64,000 bases of DNA from Symsagittifera roscoffensis. Lineage: Eukaryota; Xenacoelomorpha; Acoela; Convolutidae. A program made the translations under genes and the position numbers. Positions within the stretch are counted from its first letter, which is position 1, and each line of letters opens with the position of its first letter. The DNA lies in assembly GCF_963678635.1 (NCBI RefSeq), contig NC_087064.1, positions 57,298,338 through 57,362,337 of the forward strand, given 5' to 3'. Shown here one piece after another: positions 56,091-64,000 of this stretch. The notes beneath the pieces are model-generated. The model was not told the DNA's origin. It saw only the letters and a list, made by a program, of their open reading frames with translations, and did no database searches.

Positions 56091-59000
56091 ATGACAAACG
56101 TAGATCGTCAACGTTCAAAAACAGGTAAATTTCCGAACAGCGCCAAAACTCGTTACAATACCCGTCCTCCACGTAAGAGACCAATGCTGAATGTCAGATG
56201 CGATCAGTGGAAATTGGTGAAATGGGAGGAAGGAGGAAAAATTTCCCTTCTACCTGTCGACAAAAACATAAAAGAGTGCATCGCTACCGACTACTTCACT
56301 GTAAACAAACGGGATTTCGTCCGACCACTGGGCAATTTTTTGAAACCAGGTGACCTAATTTGGATCGATCGGCCACACTGCATAAAGAAAAGAGCTGCAA
56401 CAAACTGCGAAATAAAAGAACTAAAGGCCACACGCACCAATGAAGAAGTAATGCATTTTTTCGACCAGATGACAGATGAAATCAGTCAAGATAAACCGGA
56501 AATATGGAAAAAGATGTTATTCGTTGAACAACTACGATGTATAACAGTTTGGGATTTTTTTTTCAATTCTGGCGTTGGGTTATCAGATAACGCGATAACA
56601 TTGAAGAAATTAGTTCTAGTCAACAAAATATCAGATCAGTCAAAAACGTTTAATTTTTATGTCAGAAAATTTATTGGAACTATTCTGGAGTGGGAATTCC
56701 TTGGACTTTTTAATGAAAATATTGCTACATACGCGACACTTGAACACGATCAGTTGAAAACTGAAATCAAAAAGTTTTACCTGAGCGCTAGCTTGTTATG
56801 CAAAGAAAAATGTCACAAACTATTACCATTTATGGACATTTTATTTCGCGATAGTCAGGCCGACATGATTTGGGTAAAATGCCTCAAAACTTCATCAACA
56901 CTTTCCCTGAATGACAAAAGTCAATTTGAACAGTTTGCATGGAATGATTTGCCAAACTTCCCGATTAGCGATGAACTCGAAAAGACTCGTAATAAACTTA
57001 AGAGAAAACTAATGCCAGTGAAAATCGGTGAGCCGTATCAATCCGAAATTCAGTACATCGAAACCTATTTCAGACTGCTGAGAGAAAACTGCAATTATGA
57101 CTTGCGAAAGGTAATCCAGAAAAAGTCCTTTTCTGTTCAAAGTGACAAGAACAGTGTGCAGCTGTACCAGAATATCTGTTTTGTGGGAGTTTCTTTTGAC
57201 ACAGGAATTCATTTATTGATGAAAATTCACCCTTCCGTTGGATTTAAGCTGAAAAAATCTCAACTTCAACGAGGGAACTTGGTGTACGTTTTACCTTCAG
57301 GAGGACATTCCAGAAATGAATTGCTAAACGAAAGCGCATCGTCCTTCTTCGCAACAATTTCTATTCGGACAGAAGAGAATCGGCCGAAAAAAGATAAAGA
57401 TACCACAAATAGTGCATTTTCTTTTGCTATTCAATTGGATTCAACTCACTGGAAGCAAACATCAGTGGAACATCTCATTCGTAAATTACATTTCTCAAGT
57501 GGGAATATTTCCATTCTGGAGAACCCAGCATATTTCCAGGCGTTTGAGCCTGTTTTGGACAACCTGAAAAATATGGATCCAGATACCATTGCATTTTCAG
57601 AGGAACTGGTTTATTTGAAAAGCTATGAAACTCAGCCTGAGTATTTAAGAAGCTGTACACATTTTAGCGGTCAAATTTTATTCCCACTGAATACCAACAA
57701 AAACACAGAGAATGAAACTAGAGAGAAAAGGCCTTTTCATAGATATGAAAGTCATGGATTGAAACGCCCTATAAGTCCGGAAAAAGAACAATTACATCAT
57801 TCAAAAAAAGTATCACACTTACGAACAGGTCAAAACTACTCAACAGAAACTCCACGATACTCAGCAACAAGTCCCAATTATTCACCAACAAGTCCAGCTT
57901 ACTCACCAACAAGTCCAGCTTACTCACCAACAAGTCCAGCTTACTCACCATCAAGTCCAAATTACTCACCGACAAGTCCGATATACTCACCAACAAATCC
58001 AGCGTTTACAAGTCGCGGTTACTCACCAAGTTCAATTCAGTCCGAACAGAGTAGCAGCAGATTAGCTGAAAATGTACCATCCGGCCCGGAAACTGGTCAT
58101 CAAGATCAAAAAACCAAAAATCTGACGGATGCAGAAGGCATAACATTCAAAGCTAAGGTGGGTGATTTAATCAAGAAACTAAGCGAGAATCCGCAAAACG
58201 GCTGCATTCTAGACTCAAGCCAATGCGCAGCCATGCAACACATTTTGCGTAATCAAATTTCGATCATTCAGGGACCTCCCGGATGTGGAAAAACATTTGT
58301 GGGCACAAAGTTTGTTGAACTCATCGCATCACGACAACCTCAACTAGACCGACCGATTCTTTTGCTGACCTATAAAAATCACGCGCTTGACGAGTTTCTG
58401 ATGAAAGTGATGAAATTCATTCCCAAAAAACAGATTTGTAGGATTGGTGGAAGGAGCAAAGAGCCACGAATCGAAGACATCACTTTAAGGGCGAAGAGAA
58501 AAGAATCGCGCAAGGAGAAATTTAATCAACTATTGAATGAACTGCGACAAAATGAGAATGAGTTAAAATTCCTATTCCACGACTATTTACAGTGTTTCTA
58601 CACAAGCGAAGAAGCCTTTGTCGGAGAATTGTCTAGCGAACAAGCTTGGAATGTTCTCGTAAACTCCGAAAATATAAAGCTTCCGAGAACTTTGAAGCTA
58701 AACTATTGCGAAATAACCAATTTTCTCAGTCGCCACTCAGTGAACCGTATTATGCAGCGAGCTCTCACAGTCCTTTCGGCTGAGAATGAAAGCGAAGACA
58801 CTCCTGAAGATAAATTACATCGGTCATTGACGACAGATGTTTTCAATCAACCTAAAGAGATACAAGATCTCAGAAACATTTTCAAATTAACACTTGATAA
58901 GTGGCTACCGACACCTGATAATATCAGGGAGATTGAAAAAAAGTTCATTTCAAATAGTTGCCAAAATGCTTCGAGCTCCAATAAACTTGTTGACAAATCC

Positions 59001-62000
59001 AGATCATCCGTTTTTGCTGATCCAAAAACAGATCCAGTCAAATCGGTTGATAATAAAATTGATAACAAAATTGACGAAGACGATGATAGTAAATACGACA
59101 AGGTTAAAGAGCTCGAGTACAATAACCACCGCCAACCTGGGATGCAAGAAGGTAACTCCAAATTTCTGGAATCGATTGAAAAAAAATCCGTTCTCATAGC
59201 CGGTAGTCCAGAACCAGCATTCAATTTATTGCCTTTTGCGCCCAAAATACTTGAGAAAATGAGCGACAGTATTGAGAGGGAAGAAGACTTATGGAGGTTG
59301 AAGAATCCGGCAGACCGATTGGCATTTATTCAGTCGAAGCTTCTCAAAAAATTGGAGCAGGAAGATGCTGGTTATGCAGATGACCTGATCGAGGAATATT
59401 TAGAAAAATGCGAGGAGACAAAAGAAGACGACAATTTGGAGAGCGCAGGAATTTTGCAAAACTGTAAAATCGTGGGAATGACTATAACAGGTGCTTCAAT
59501 TAACAGACAACTAATTGAGTTCCTGAAACCAGCTGTCATCATAGTCGAGGAGGCGGCAGAAGTTTTGGAAGCACAGCTGATTCCCTTGATGAAGCCTTAC
59601 GTTGAACATCTCATACTGATCGGTGATCACCAACAGCTGCGTCCTAACGTAGAAACCTTTGAACTGGTCAAAAAGTACAATTTTGACGTGTCCATGATGG
59701 AGCGGTTGATAAAAGGTCACTTACCATATGTTCAACTGAAGCTTCAAAACCGCATGCGACCAGAAATTTCCAAGTACCTGAAGGACATTTACCCTGATTT
59801 GATGGACGGGCCAAATGTTCACAAAATAGTGTCAGTGCCACAGTTTGAAAACAGTTTTTTGTTTTGGCATCACGAGAGCCCAGAAATTGGAACCAGGAGC
59901 TACTCGAATCTAGAAGAAGCAAAACGCTGCGTAAAACTGGCAAACTTCCTGGTCAACCAAGGATACAAGCCAACACAAATCACCATTTTGGCTGCTTACC
60001 GAGGGCAAAAAGGCTTAATCAAGCGTGAAATGTCCTCTTTGAGGAGCGTTCCTTTGAAAAAAGTTTTTGAAAAAGACGATAAGGATAAAGAAATAGTTCA
60101 AGTTGAGACAATTGATATGTTCCAAGGTGATGAAAATGACATAATCATTGTGTCACTCGTCCGATCTAATAACAATGGCAAAATTGGGTTCATGAAAGAA
60201 TTCAACCGCAGATGTGTAGCTCAGTCTAGAGCAAAGAGGCAAGTAATTTTTGTCGGAAACTCAAAGATGTTTGAGAAAGCCCAAAACTGGGTCACGTTTA
60301 TTGACTTGATAAAAAGCGATGGCGTTTTAAGCCCACAAATTACAATTGTTTGTCCCAAACCAGAACATCGAACTGAAACAAAAATTCACGTGCACACTTC
60401 GGAAGATTTTCCAAAAATAGAGTTTTGCCAACAGAAATGCGGGATGCCTTTTCTGAAATGTGATCACAAATGTGACAAACTATGCCAACCAATGCACGAT
60501 CACAACAAATGTGAAGAGATAATTAGGTACAAAGACGTTTCCCTGTGCAACCATTTTAGAACCAGAAATTGTTACATCAGTCCAGAATCAGTTGATTGTA
60601 AAGCAAATTGCGAGTTCAAGTTCGAAAACTGTAATCATAAATGTGTCAGTTTGTGTAGTCCTACGCATGGACATGATCAGTGTCTTTATCTAGTTAGAGA
60701 TAAATGTCCTAGCTGCAACAATTTCTTAAATAGAAAATGCCACCAATCAATTTCAGAGATCCAGTGCAAATCGTATGTTGATTTCGAATGTCCTAATTGT
60801 AAAAAAGGTGTCAAAAAAGAATGTTCTACTCCTATGGATGAATTCAAGTGCAGGAAAGAGATTTCATACAACGACGATTCTAAATGTTCGCATATAAGAT
60901 CAAAACTTTGCTTTGAGAATACTGCCGATATTATTTGCAAGGAAAAATGTGAAACCCTTTTCGAACCATGCGGTCACAATTGCCACAAAAAGTGTGAGCC
61001 CGAACACAACCATGACGTTTGCAACGAACTTATCACAAAAAATTGCAGAGAATGCGGAAAAGATTTAATCCGAAAATGCTATGAGCATCAAAATCCTGAA
61101 CAAATGGAGAAAAAATGTCAATGGAATATTCTAGTTGAATGCAAAAAATGTACACAAAAAAGTGAACAAATATGCGAAAGTGGAAAAGAACAAGACTATG
61201 TGTGTTGGAAGTTATGTATCAAAAAATTGAATTGCGGACATTTTTGTAAGAAAAAATGCTTCGAAAAATGTTCGGACTCAAAAAAAAACTGCATCACCTG
61301 CGTTGAAATAGAAAAAAGGGAAGTTGAAAAGCAAAATAAAGAGTTCATTGAAACACATATAAAAGAAGCAATAAAAATGGAGAAGGAGATTGAAGACAGC
61401 AAAAATTCAGAGGCCAGATTTTATAGCTTGGAAGAGATTCTGGCTGATGAAGATAATTGCTTCGAATTTGCCCAGGTATGCAAAAAAGTTGCTAGTGCTC
61501 AAACTTTTGAGCAGCGACAAAAGCTTTCTCTTCAAAAGATTGAAAAAATTCACAACAAAAAGCTGCTCGCAGATTTCTACTTTTCAATGAAAGGAATGAC
61601 CAATGCAAGAGTTCACCAAGATATATTTTATAGAGTTGACACAAAATTTAGCTTGCAAAAAATAGTTGAAGAAGGATTTCAATTTTCCGACGAAAACTTT
61701 ATGATTCTGAATGAAGGATTTCCTAGCTTCGAAGACAACGGCTCTGAGATCGGCTCAGATTCAAAAACGGTTATTCTCTGTAAAGTTGCGGTGGGGAAAG
61801 TGAAATGCTTCAAAAAAGATGACAGTAATTTTTCCAAACAAGTTCTCAAAAGAATACTCAGAGAGTATGATTCATGTAAGGTGGTAGTTGATTCTTCGCA
61901 AAACTCCGAAAAGTCTGCATTTAAAATTTTTAATCGGGCAAGAATCATGCCAGAATTTGTTTTGCACCTGAGAAACGCAGATGATCGTTCCAGCATGCCA

Positions 62001-62600
62001 CCATATATTGGAAGTGAATACCAAAAAATAGAACTCGAATTGAGCCGAGAGCAGACAGATGACTTCAAAAATCAGCACTTTCAAATAGTTGCTGCTCAAT
62101 ACTATCAACTAATGTCCCAAGATAATCAGGCTCAAAACATTCCAAGAATTTCCAAAGTATTTTACCACTATAATCCGGAACTAGATAAAAATTTCGAAGA
62201 GGAATTGGCATCCCTTAAACGAAAGTACCAAGGTTCAAACTCAAAGAATGCTGACTTCATTCTGGCATTTCACGGAACATCCCGTGTAGAAAATATTGAC
62301 AAGATAGTCCAAGAAAACTTCGATGTAACTAAAATTCAGCGCCACGTTTACGGAAAAGGTATTTACTTTTCTGAAAAGCCAAACGTCAGTTTGGATTACG
62401 CTAAGAACACCAGAAGACTTCTTCTCTGCAAACTTCTTCCAGGAAAATCGTACGAGGGAGACTGCGGGCAGACTGAACAAACGGGAGGGTGTGGCTGTGA
62501 CTCACACCGTGCGCGCAAAGACGAAGATGGGCGTGGTTGGGCTATAGTCATGTTCAACATGCGACGGGTTTTGCCTTGTTACGAAATTGAACTGCATTGA
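56091..62600 (+). CDS. ZNFX1-like SF1 helicase with Pol II CTD-type heptads, NFX1 zinc fingers and PARP domain
   Basis: 2,169 residues, one open exon; first ATG after an in-frame TAA, with A at -3. Residues 1-520 resemble the ZNFX1 N-terminal region ([12 protein letters not shown] about 327; [12 protein letters not shown] about 397). Residues 583-638 are eight heptads of the RNA polymerase II tail type. The UPF1-like helicase has Walker A GPPGCGKT (728-735), YKNHALDEF, Walker B EEAAE (E1153/E1154), GDHQQLRP (1178-1185), DMFQGDEND (Q1345) and FNRRC..QSRAKR (1371 on), with an acidic insert at about 785-1110. Residues about 1446-1735 are Cys/His-rich NFX1-type fingers. A charged helix follows (1738-1790). 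The C-terminus is PARP-like: FHGTS with H2061, YGKGIYFSE with Y2092, VLPCYEI near the end; Ala aligns where PARP1 has its catalytic Glu (about 2151). ZNFX1 proteins act in RNA surveillance, antiviral sensing and small-RNA inheritance; a similar role here is inference. Human ZNFX1 has neither heptads nor PARP. Confidence 0.92.
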   Translation: MTNVDRQRSKTGKFPNSAKTRYNTRPPRKRPMLNVRCDQWKLVKWEEGGKISLLPVDKNIKECIATDYFTVNKRDFVRPLGNFLKPGDLIWIDRPHCIKKRAATNCEIKELKATRTNEEVMHFFDQMTDEISQDKPEIWKKMLFVEQLRCITVWDFFFNSGVGLSDNAITLKKLVLVNKISDQSKTFNFYVRKFIGTILEWEFLGLFNENIATYATLEHDQLKTEIKKFYLSASLLCKEKCHKLLPFMDILFRDSQADMIWVKCLKTSSTLSLNDKSQFEQFAWNDLPNFPISDELEKTRNKLKRKLMPVKIGEPYQSEIQYIETYFRLLRENCNYDLRKVIQKKSFSVQSDKNSVQLYQNICFVGVSFDTGIHLLMKIHPSVGFKLKKSQLQRGNLVYVLPSGGHSRNELLNESASSFFATISIRTEENRPKKDKDTTNSAFSFAIQLDSTHWKQTSVEHLIRKLHFSSGNISILENPAYFQAFEPVLDNLKNMDPDTIAFSEELVYLKSYETQPEYLRSCTHFSGQILFPLNTNKNTENETREKRPFHRYESHGLKRPISPEKEQLHHSKKVSHLRTGQNYSTETPRYSATSPNYSPTSPAYSPTSPAYSPTSPAYSPSSPNYSPTSPIYSPTNPAFTSRGYSPSSIQSEQSSSRLAENVPSGPETGHQDQKTKNLTDAEGITFKAKVGDLIKKLSENPQNGCILDSSQCAAMQHILRNQISIIQGPPGCGKTFVGTKFVELIASRQPQLDRPILLLTYKNHALDEFLMKVMKFIPKKQICRIGGRSKEPRIEDITLRAKRKESRKEKFNQLLNELRQNENELKFLFHDYLQCFYTSEEAFVGELSSEQAWNVLVNSENIKLPRTLKLNYCEITNFLSRHSVNRIMQRALTVLSAENESEDTPEDKLHRSLTTDVFNQPKEIQDLRNIFKLTLDKWLPTPDNIREIEKKFISNSCQNASSSNKLVDKSRSSVFADPKTDPVKSVDNKIDNKIDEDDDSKYDKVKELEYNNHRQPGMQEGNSKFLESIEKKSVLIAGSPEPAFNLLPFAPKILEKMSDSIEREEDLWRLKNPADRLAFIQSKLLKKLEQEDAGYADDLIEEYLEKCEETKEDDNLESAGILQNCKIVGMTITGASINRQLIEFLKPAVIIVEEAAEVLEAQLIPLMKPYVEHLILIGDHQQLRPNVETFELVKKYNFDVSMMERLIKGHLPYVQLKLQNRMRPEISKYLKDIYPDLMDGPNVHKIVSVPQFENSFLFWHHESPEIGTRSYSNLEEAKRCVKLANFLVNQGYKPTQITILAAYRGQKGLIKREMSSLRSVPLKKVFEKDDKDKEIVQVETIDMFQGDENDIIIVSLVRSNNNGKIGFMKEFNRRCVAQSRAKRQVIFVGNSKMFEKAQNWVTFIDLIKSDGVLSPQITIVCPKPEHRTETKIHVHTSEDFPKIEFCQQKCGMPFLKCDHKCDKLCQPMHDHNKCEEIIRYKDVSLCNHFRTRNCYISPESVDCKANCEFKFENCNHKCVSLCSPTHGHDQCLYLVRDKCPSCNNFLNRKCHQSISEIQCKSYVDFECPNCKKGVKKECSTPMDEFKCRKEISYNDDSKCSHIRSKLCFENTADIICKEKCETLFEPCGHNCHKKCEPEHNHDVCNELITKNCRECGKDLIRKCYEHQNPEQMEKKCQWNILVECKKCTQKSEQICESGKEQDYVCWKLCIKKLNCGHFCKKKCFEKCSDSKKNCITCVEIEKREVEKQNKEFIETHIKEAIKMEKEIEDSKNSEARFYSLEEILADEDNCFEFAQVCKKVASAQTFEQRQKLSLQKIEKIHNKKLLADFYFSMKGMTNARVHQDIFYRVDTKFSLQKIVEEGFQFSDENFMILNEGFPSFEDNGSEIGSDSKTVILCKVAVGKVKCFKKDDSNFSKQVLKRILREYDSCKVVVDSSQNSEKSAFKIFNRARIMPEFVLHLRNADDRSSMPPYIGSEYQKIELELSREQTDDFKNQHFQIVAAQYYQLMSQDNQAQNIPRISKVFYHYNPELDKNFEEELASLKRKYQGSNSKNADFILAFHGTSRVENIDKIVQENFDVTKIQRHVYGKGIYFSEKPNVSLDYAKNTRRLLLCKLLPGKSYEGDCGQTEQTGGCGCDSHRARKDEDGRGWAIVMFNMRRVLPCYEIELH
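57837..58004 (+). repeat. Eight 21-bp repeats encoding YSPTSPx heptads
   Basis: Codes for Y583-A638. In order the heptads are [21 protein letters not shown] three times, [14 protein letters not shown] and YSPTNPA; after FTSRG there is a further YSPSS. The middle copies are nearly identical in DNA (TACTCACCAACAAGTCCAGC), which implies recent expansion. The segment is flanked by polar, probably disordered sequence and precedes the helicase. A minus-strand frame opposite it is only its shadow. Confidence 0.95.
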
Positions 62601-62826
62601 GCACAAAGAATCGAACCGCTATTTTTAAAATTAACATTTGAAAATTGAATGTATATTTCTACGACTACCTGAAAACTATCCGTGTTTAACAAAAATTTCT
62701 GAATATATCAAATATTGGCGATGAAAATGAATCTTAACAAGACTGCTCGTATTAGGGCGAAGCCCTGAATGTTCCGACTGCCTTGTAAGGTTTATGGAGC
62801 ACTAATAACATTGAAAAATTTAATGA

Positions 62827-62832
62827 AATAAA
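62827..62832 (+). terminator. Candidate polyadenylation signal AATAAA
   Basis: Canonical hexamer 227 nt after the stop codon, followed by a T-run from about 62845. It is the best candidate for the end of the helicase-PARP transcript. Confidence 0.5.
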
Positions 62833-62907
62833 ACAAAAAGAAATTTTTTTTTCTAAAATTTGAATTTTTAATGAAAATCATCCCCCCACACGCCATATAA
62901 AGTACAA

Positions 62908-63262
62908 AAGGATAGATTTTGCTCATTGTTACAAATCAATTATGGCAAAAAGCTTCTTTAAACCAATTTGGAACAATTTCTAAGACGGATTAACTCTCCG
63001 CTTCCGCGTTAATAGCGTTAATTGTCCCAAATTGACCAACATGACAATATTTAAACCCCCGTTACTTTACGAAAAATGATCACAGGTAAAAAAATTTTTT
63101 TCAAATTTGAGCTCAGGACAACAAAACCTTTCGAATGATATAAAAAAATTCAGTCAAAAACGGCTAGTTAACAAGTCGAAATTTGTCTGAAGAAAAAAAA
63201 CCCACCCCGAGCACAAATATTCCGTTACTTTCGTATCGAAAGTCGGAACAATAATAAACATT
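62908..63262. repeat. Diverged single copy of the 529-bp satellite unit
   Basis: AAGGATAGATTTTGCTCATT, CAATTATGGCAAAAAGCTTC, TTAACTCTCCGCTTCCGCGT and GTTACTTTCGTATCGAAAGT follow in satellite order. It shares AAGACGGATTAACT and GGACAACAA with the divergent modules at 11806 and 14089, so it may derive from that variant. It is interrupted at 63265 by a small TIR element. Confidence 0.88.
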
Positions 63263-63264
63263 AT

Positions 63265-63464
63265 ACGAGGCCAAACTGTGCACAGGATAGGCGCACATTT
63301 TTGTTTCTGCACAAAGTTTGTATCCCTGGGTTGCAGAGACAAGTCTTTAAACATGTTAAAATTTTGTCGGAATGATCGAAGAAAATGAAAGAACAAAAAA
63401 AGAACCAAGGGGGGTCCTAGTTGCGGAATCCGCTAACAATTCACAAAATGCAGTTTGGCGTCGT
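63265..63464. mobile_element. CGAGGCCAAACTGT-family element, copy 4 (200 bp)
   Basis: ACGAGGCCAAACTGTGCACA faces TGCAGTTTGGCGTCGT. It contains GGATAGGCGCACA and TGCAGAGACAAGTC like the other copies. It lies inside a diverged satellite unit, so it is younger than that unit. Confidence 0.65.
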
Positions 63465-64000
63465 AATGAGTGTTTTGGACTTATGATCTGCCAGCTCAAG
63501 TTTAGTCCCAAATGAGCTCTAATTAATTAAGACCACAAAGAGATGACTAATACGAAGTCGATTGAAAAATTTGACCGGATTCAATAGAAAAAGCATATCA
63601 TGCAGTAGGTGTTCGGTCTTGGGTTAACCTTATTTTTGTGATAATCAAAATAAACGTATTTGTTTAACTTCAGAGATTTTTTGGATTGATGAATATTTCA
63701 AACTGTGTAAAAGCATACAAAGTGCTCATGAACAATTTCAATAATTTTGTTGTAAATTCATGTAAGATTTTCTTCGAAAATAATTAATGCGGGTAAGCTA
63801 GTATGTAAAGTTCGAGCTTTCCATGTAACCCGATGTTACGAGGAGTAAGTTCTCATAAATTTTCTTTAAATGTTTGTTTTTTTTTGATGCCTTACAAATT
63901 TACCCAACGTAATTTAGCCCTCTATCTATTTGCTCCCTACTTATTTACCCTGCTCTTGAACAATGAAGAAAAAAACCCCGAGATAAAATAATTATTCCCA
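63465..64000. other. Non-coding to the end of the window
   Basis: No open frame, repeat or signal that I can support. Confidence 0.5.

Noticed and set aside
57769-57996. Minus-strand frame with regular LLVSKLD-type repeats
   Set aside because: It is the complement of the 21-bp heptad repeats of the real plus-strand gene.
58847-59245. 132-codon minus-strand frame opposite the helicase insert
   Set aside because: Low-complexity, serine/leucine-rich shadow of the acidic insert in the plus-strand gene.
62741-62752. GACTGCTCGTAT, the same word as the MULE target site and its flank
   Set aside because: Only 12 bases are shared and the surroundings differ. Chance or a remote remnant; not enough to call an element.

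Overview
This window is AT-rich DNA from an animal, probably an invertebrate; I cannot name the lineage. The evidence is eukaryotic transposon types (Ty3/gypsy, Ty1/copia, FLYWCH-type Mutator-like, Merlin-like), a polypyrimidine-AG splice acceptor and an AATAAA signal around the one host gene, and that gene's relationship to the metazoan RNA-surveillance helicase ZNFX1. Most of the window is repeats; only about 6.5 kb is a host protein gene.

Layout. 1-14,575: head-to-tail satellite array with a unit of about 529 bp, including a recent 1,060-bp two-unit duplication and three divergent modules. 14,751-17,145: a palindrome-rich inverted-repeat element, a small TIR element and a decayed coding scrap. 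17,146-23,300: Ty3/gypsy element on the minus strand with a 420-bp LTR pair; gag-protease, RT, RNase H and integrase are recognisable but broken by two in-frame TAG codons and frameshifts. 23,467-25,563: Mutator-like element with TIRs of about 100 bp and a 9-bp target duplication; its transposase is decayed and the uninserted site survives at 31,927-31,935. 25,982-40,640: non-coding DNA packed with MITEs, perfect palindromes, a 22-bp minisatellite and elements ending in CCCGGGTTGA. 40,645-45,189: an apparently intact Ty1/copia element with near-identical short LTRs, a 5-bp target duplication and a primer site matching the anticodon region of initiator tRNA-Met. 45,190-50,780: a paralogue of 34,960-38,280 that has collected at least six MITEs, one of them amplified into a 477-bp triplicate. 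54,363-55,555: decayed Merlin-like transposon. 56,091-62,600: the host gene. 62,908-63,260: a diverged satellite copy downstream of it.

The host gene encodes 2,169 residues in one exon: a ZNFX1-like N-terminal region, eight consecutive heptads matching the C-terminal domain of RNA polymerase II (consensus YSPTSPx), a UPF1-like SF1 helicase, a cysteine/histidine-rich NFX1-type zinc-finger array, and a C-terminal PARP-like ADP-ribosyltransferase domain. This combination, especially the Pol II-like heptads inside an RNA helicase/PARP protein, is the most striking feature. It suggests, as inference only, a surveillance or antiviral/anti-transposon RNA helicase able to engage the factors that read the polymerase tail.

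All boundaries and identities were read by eye; no alignment or database search was run.
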